Shown: positions 1 through 64,000 of the stretch, piece after piece
How positions within the stretch are numbered: position 1 is the first letter of the stretch
Layout of the letters: each line of letters begins with the position of its first letter
DNA from: Puffinus mauretanicus
Lineage: Eukaryota > Chordata > Aves > Procellariiformes > Procellariidae
NCBI GenBank assembly: GCA_023333565.1
Contig: JAJKFH010000295.1
Coordinates: forward strand, 1,530,001 to 1,594,000
Reading direction: 5' to 3'
Length of the DNA: 64,000 nt
The notes under the pieces: generated by a model
What the model was told of the DNA's origin: nothing
Database searches by the model: none
The model's input: the letters and a program-made list of their open reading frames with translations, nothing else
Position numbers and translations under genes: made by a program

Positions 1-3000
1 TCTGATGTAATACAAAAATTATGTTATTTGTGATCCTCTTCCATCACAATACATTTTGTGCAATCTGTATAGTTCAGTTTTCAAAAAAAAAAAACCAAAA
101 AACTATTTGGCCATGTATTATTTGGGCTACTTACTGTCATATCCATGTCCAAATCTATTTTTTGATTTAGACAGTCAATTCCAAGATTTACAATATTACA
201 ATACAAGAACATATATCTTTGGCTAAATCTAATTTTTAAAATAATTACTCTAAATTATTATAACAGGGAAAAAAAACTTATTTGAAAAAAACTACAAAAA
301 TAGAAGGTCACCCAGTAAGTACAGAGCTGTCATTTTTAGCAGTTTCTGCTCTGCTTCTATGCTTCACCTAAGTGTAGTTACTTACCATAGATTAGAGTTC
401 CAAAATATGCTTTAATAAAAACATCTATTTCCTTGAGTAGTCATTAATGAGTTGTAGAAAGACTAGAAAATCAGTTATTGCTCGTCAATAGCATTAAGCT
501 TTTTGTGACTTCCTGTGCCAGTAAGCTGTGCATAGTAATGTCACAAGAGAGGTGCTCAGGTCTTCGCAACAGTAATTACAAAATTAACCATCTTGCATTA
601 AACATTGACTTTATTTAAACATAGCAAGCATTATGTTAATGTCTGTCTGTTCTTCTGAAATCCTTCTGACTACCTCTCATTTGCATCTCACTGCCTCTCT
701 CCTCTTTTGCTGGTATATCTATTAATAGAAGCCTGTGAAAAGAGGGGAGCAACAGTAAATTTTCTTTATGGTTGGTGCTGACAAATTGGCTCAGAGCTTC
801 ATCAGTCTTGAATTTAATGGACTCCTCTTCAGTATGTTAGAGACCGTGTAGCTCCAGCCATTGAAGAGAATCTGTGTTTTCCATATCACATTAATTCACT
901 AGTCTAATAAATACCTCTGCTATTGAACCTACTGGCCTTTGATCCTACAAATAAGGCATTTTAAAAAGCATCCAGATTTGAAAGCAAAAGAGGGAGCTAT
1001 ACCAGCAGAACAGGTGGGCTGTCTTCCTCATAAAGACTCCTTTTTGTCCTTGTAACGTTATGATGGATCGGCTCTTTCTAAGTCATCTACCAGATGAAGG
1101 CAAATACCAGGGCTGCTCTGGTGAAGTAGCAAACCCACCCTTCTCTGTGTATTTGGTCTGTGCTTTGCCATTCTAACAGTTGTTTATATAAACTCAGAGT
1201 AAACGAGCTGAAAGTAGGAATTCATTCGGTCTTCTCTGAGTTGTTACGTGCCAGCTTTTTCCTCTTTTTCTTTTTCCTTTTTTTCAAATATACATAAACA
1301 GTACAACTGTTTGAATTGTGTCTCATGTATGTTCTTTGCCTTCCATTTCCGTCGCTCCTAGTCATCAAAATTCTTAGGGTTTCCATAGACAGAGTAGATA
1401 GAGACATCTTCCCGTCATTATTTGTGATTTTTATCTGCATTTTTTTAATTGGGGCACCAAGGCAACACAAATCACGGCCTAGGATACCATGTGCTGTGTG
1501 TAACAGAAACAAGCAAAAACACAGGTTTAAGATGAGAAACTAGTGCAGCTGATGCCATTTGAAAGCTTCCCTATTCCTTCTAAAAGCAGATTACATAAGA
1601 AATGACAAAGAATTATGCTAGGAGGACTTAAAAGTGACATATGGATCACAAAGAGACGTTGTCTGGACAGAGAACTCCATTGCAAATGTACAGAAATAAT
1701 TTTACCTACAGTTGATGTTCTGATAAATACCGGAACTAAACTGACCCAAAATAAAACACTTGAAACCAAAGACTTCCAGGCAGTCAATTCTCTTTATTAG
1801 TCTGGATACTTAAGAAACTTTTAGTGTCGTAGAATATGTAGATAAAAGGCTAATTTTTCACAAATTAGTGACTTTGATTTCTAGAATGTTATAAATTGTT
1901 GATAGTCTTTTGTATTCATTCACTTGTTGTCTTCTTTGTTAAGAATTTGGGGTGAGGGTTATCTGTAGATGCATTTATACTAATAATAGAAGAGACAGGA
2001 AAATTATTTTGCAGCACAGTTATGACTGACAGAACTGCAGTTGGTTTTGTTAAAACACTGTGTGCATGGATATGTGATTTTTGAAAATGAGAGTGGTCCT
2101 CCAACACTGTATTGTTTCAGGCTTTCTTTAATGATGGTTTGTGCAGCCTAATCTCTCCTTTCCTCTACGTTTTGATCAAAAGAGAGATTTACAGTATTAC
2201 ACTGCAGTAGTTGGCAGATAAGCCTCGTATCACTTTCTGTACAATTAAATATTGTTGGTCGCAGTTGTTTGTTTTAGAGCTGGCTAGTGCAGCACATCCC
2301 CTCTACAACTGTGAATTACATTAATGAGGGAAGTTGCTGATCTACCTGAGAGTAGAATGTCACGGGGCTGATAACAGAATTGATTAACTGATCTTGTGGT
2401 TTTAAAAGGAATGCAAACTGCATTCATTCTTTTTAACCACTGCTGCTCCATCTTTGATTGATAACAACATCTTTGTATATTAAGAATAATTGTGATTTCA
2501 CTACATATCAGAATGTTAAGCAGATTATGGGGCAAGGCTTTCCTATTCTCAGATAAGGAAATAAGAGCCACCATCTCAATGCAATGCCTCTCTTTATTGT
2601 CTGCTATTTGGGATAAAAAGCCATTATTATATGACTGTTCTTTCCAACCTGTAGGAGTACCTCAAATACGATCACCACTCTTTCTTATTGGCTTAGTAAT
2701 TGGAGCCATAGGAGTCTTCCAGATGCCTGCTGGATCTCTAACTTTCACACTTTATGTATATACTAACTCTGTGTGTGTGTGTGTATACACGTGTATATAT
2801 GCACACAGTACCTATAATATAGCATCTAAGAATTGAAAACCTCCTTATTCAGGAATTAAAATTAATGCTTTTTTGAACATCATAGTTTTGAATTCCTGAT
2901 TCATTTATACTAATAATGAAATGTTTTCATTAAGTAGAGACAATAAATTTTATGCTATTTCTGAGTTTATTGTTGTAAAATGAATGTCATCTAGTTTGCC

Positions 3001-3356
3001 AAAAGTAATGCCAAAGGTGGTCGTTAACAGAGAAATTGAGCAAAAGCTAGGGTATTTACTGTTAAAGTTCATTTTAATAATAAGAAAGAAAAACACAGAA
3101 GCTTCATTTAGTTTCATACGTCACCTGCATTTTTGAAGTGAGATAGTTCTTTGTTTACTTCTGTTACAATTTTTATCTTATTCTGATTGTTTACAAGTAG
3201 TGTATGGAAAAATGAAAGAGGTACTTCAAAAATATGCAGTCAGTAAAATAAAGCATTTTGAATATTACATGCAATGTATTTTGCATTCTGAATGCTATCA
3301 AACAGTTTGTATTCAAACATTTGAATAAATGGACTTTTTTTTTTTCCTTTTTGTAG
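1..3356. other. Intron sequence upstream of first visible exon
   Basis: AT-rich sequence with no exon of the LRP1B reading frame that I could find. It ends in a long pyrimidine tract and a TAG acceptor at 3354-3356. A (GT)7 run sits at 2771-2784. The open frames here (96 codons or fewer) have no recognisable family features. I infer that it is the 3' part of an intron whose donor lies before the window. Confidence 0.8.
2771..2784. repeat. (GT)7 microsatellite
   Basis: Seven uninterrupted GT units, followed by an alternating purine-pyrimidine stretch (tatacacgtgtatatatgc). It is a simple repeat in the upstream intron. Confidence 0.9.
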
Positions 3357-63876
<60,520 letters not shown>

Positions 63877-64000
63877 GTATACAGTTTATCCATTTTTCCT
63901 AATCACATGGCACTTGCTAACTCAGTGTAGATTTGTTGGCTGAATTCCAGTTTCTCAGTTTGCAAAAAAAAAACCCAAACCTTTTTAAAATATGTATTCT
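63877..64000. other. LRP1B: Start of the intron after window exon 22
   Basis: Begins with the donor gtatac. AT-rich with a poly-A run at 63965; truncated by the window end. Confidence 0.9.

Overview
This is AT-rich vertebrate DNA holding an internal piece of one large intron-rich gene on the + strand. I read it as LRP1B, the low-density lipoprotein receptor-related protein 1B, from a bird. The bird call rests on a CR1 3'-end fragment at 8441-8501, an ERVL-type solo LTR of avian style at 41707-42260 with an intact 5-bp target duplication, and an older CR1 relic at 34075-34510. The LRP1B call rests on the residue-level match of the 22 exons to the end of the extracellular region of LRP1/LRP1B proteins. 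Twelve LDL-receptor class A (LDLa) repeats in ligand-binding cluster IV favour LRP1B, because LRP1 has eleven. I cannot name the species.

Layout: 22 coding exons (3357 to 63876) join in one open frame of 3100 nt, about 1033 codons. No exon contains a stop, and every junction keeps codon phase. Four exons (3357-22884) encode five YWTD-type motifs of a six-bladed beta-propeller. One exon (23640-23788) encodes its closing EGF-like module. Twelve LDLa repeats follow (end of the 23640 exon to 53091), then two EGF-like modules (53589-54885) and the start of the last propeller (57111-63876). That propeller carries a furin-type site (RERR, 57320-57331). The window starts and ends inside introns, so the promoter, signal peptide, transmembrane segment, cytoplasmic tail and 3' UTR all lie outside.

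All these exons build one secreted-side stretch of a giant endocytic receptor. The cysteine-rich LDLa repeats are the ligand-binding surface. The EGF/propeller modules serve acid-dependent ligand release and recycling in the wider receptor family. The furin-type site would give a two-chain receptor.

About 95% of the window is intron. It holds sparse repeats (CR1, a MIR/CORE-SINE relic, one solo LTR, short microsatellites), a perfect 16-bp hairpin and a GC-AG intron. I saw no second gene, RNA gene, CRISPR array or novel multi-gene system. Most open frames in the introns are short enough to be chance.
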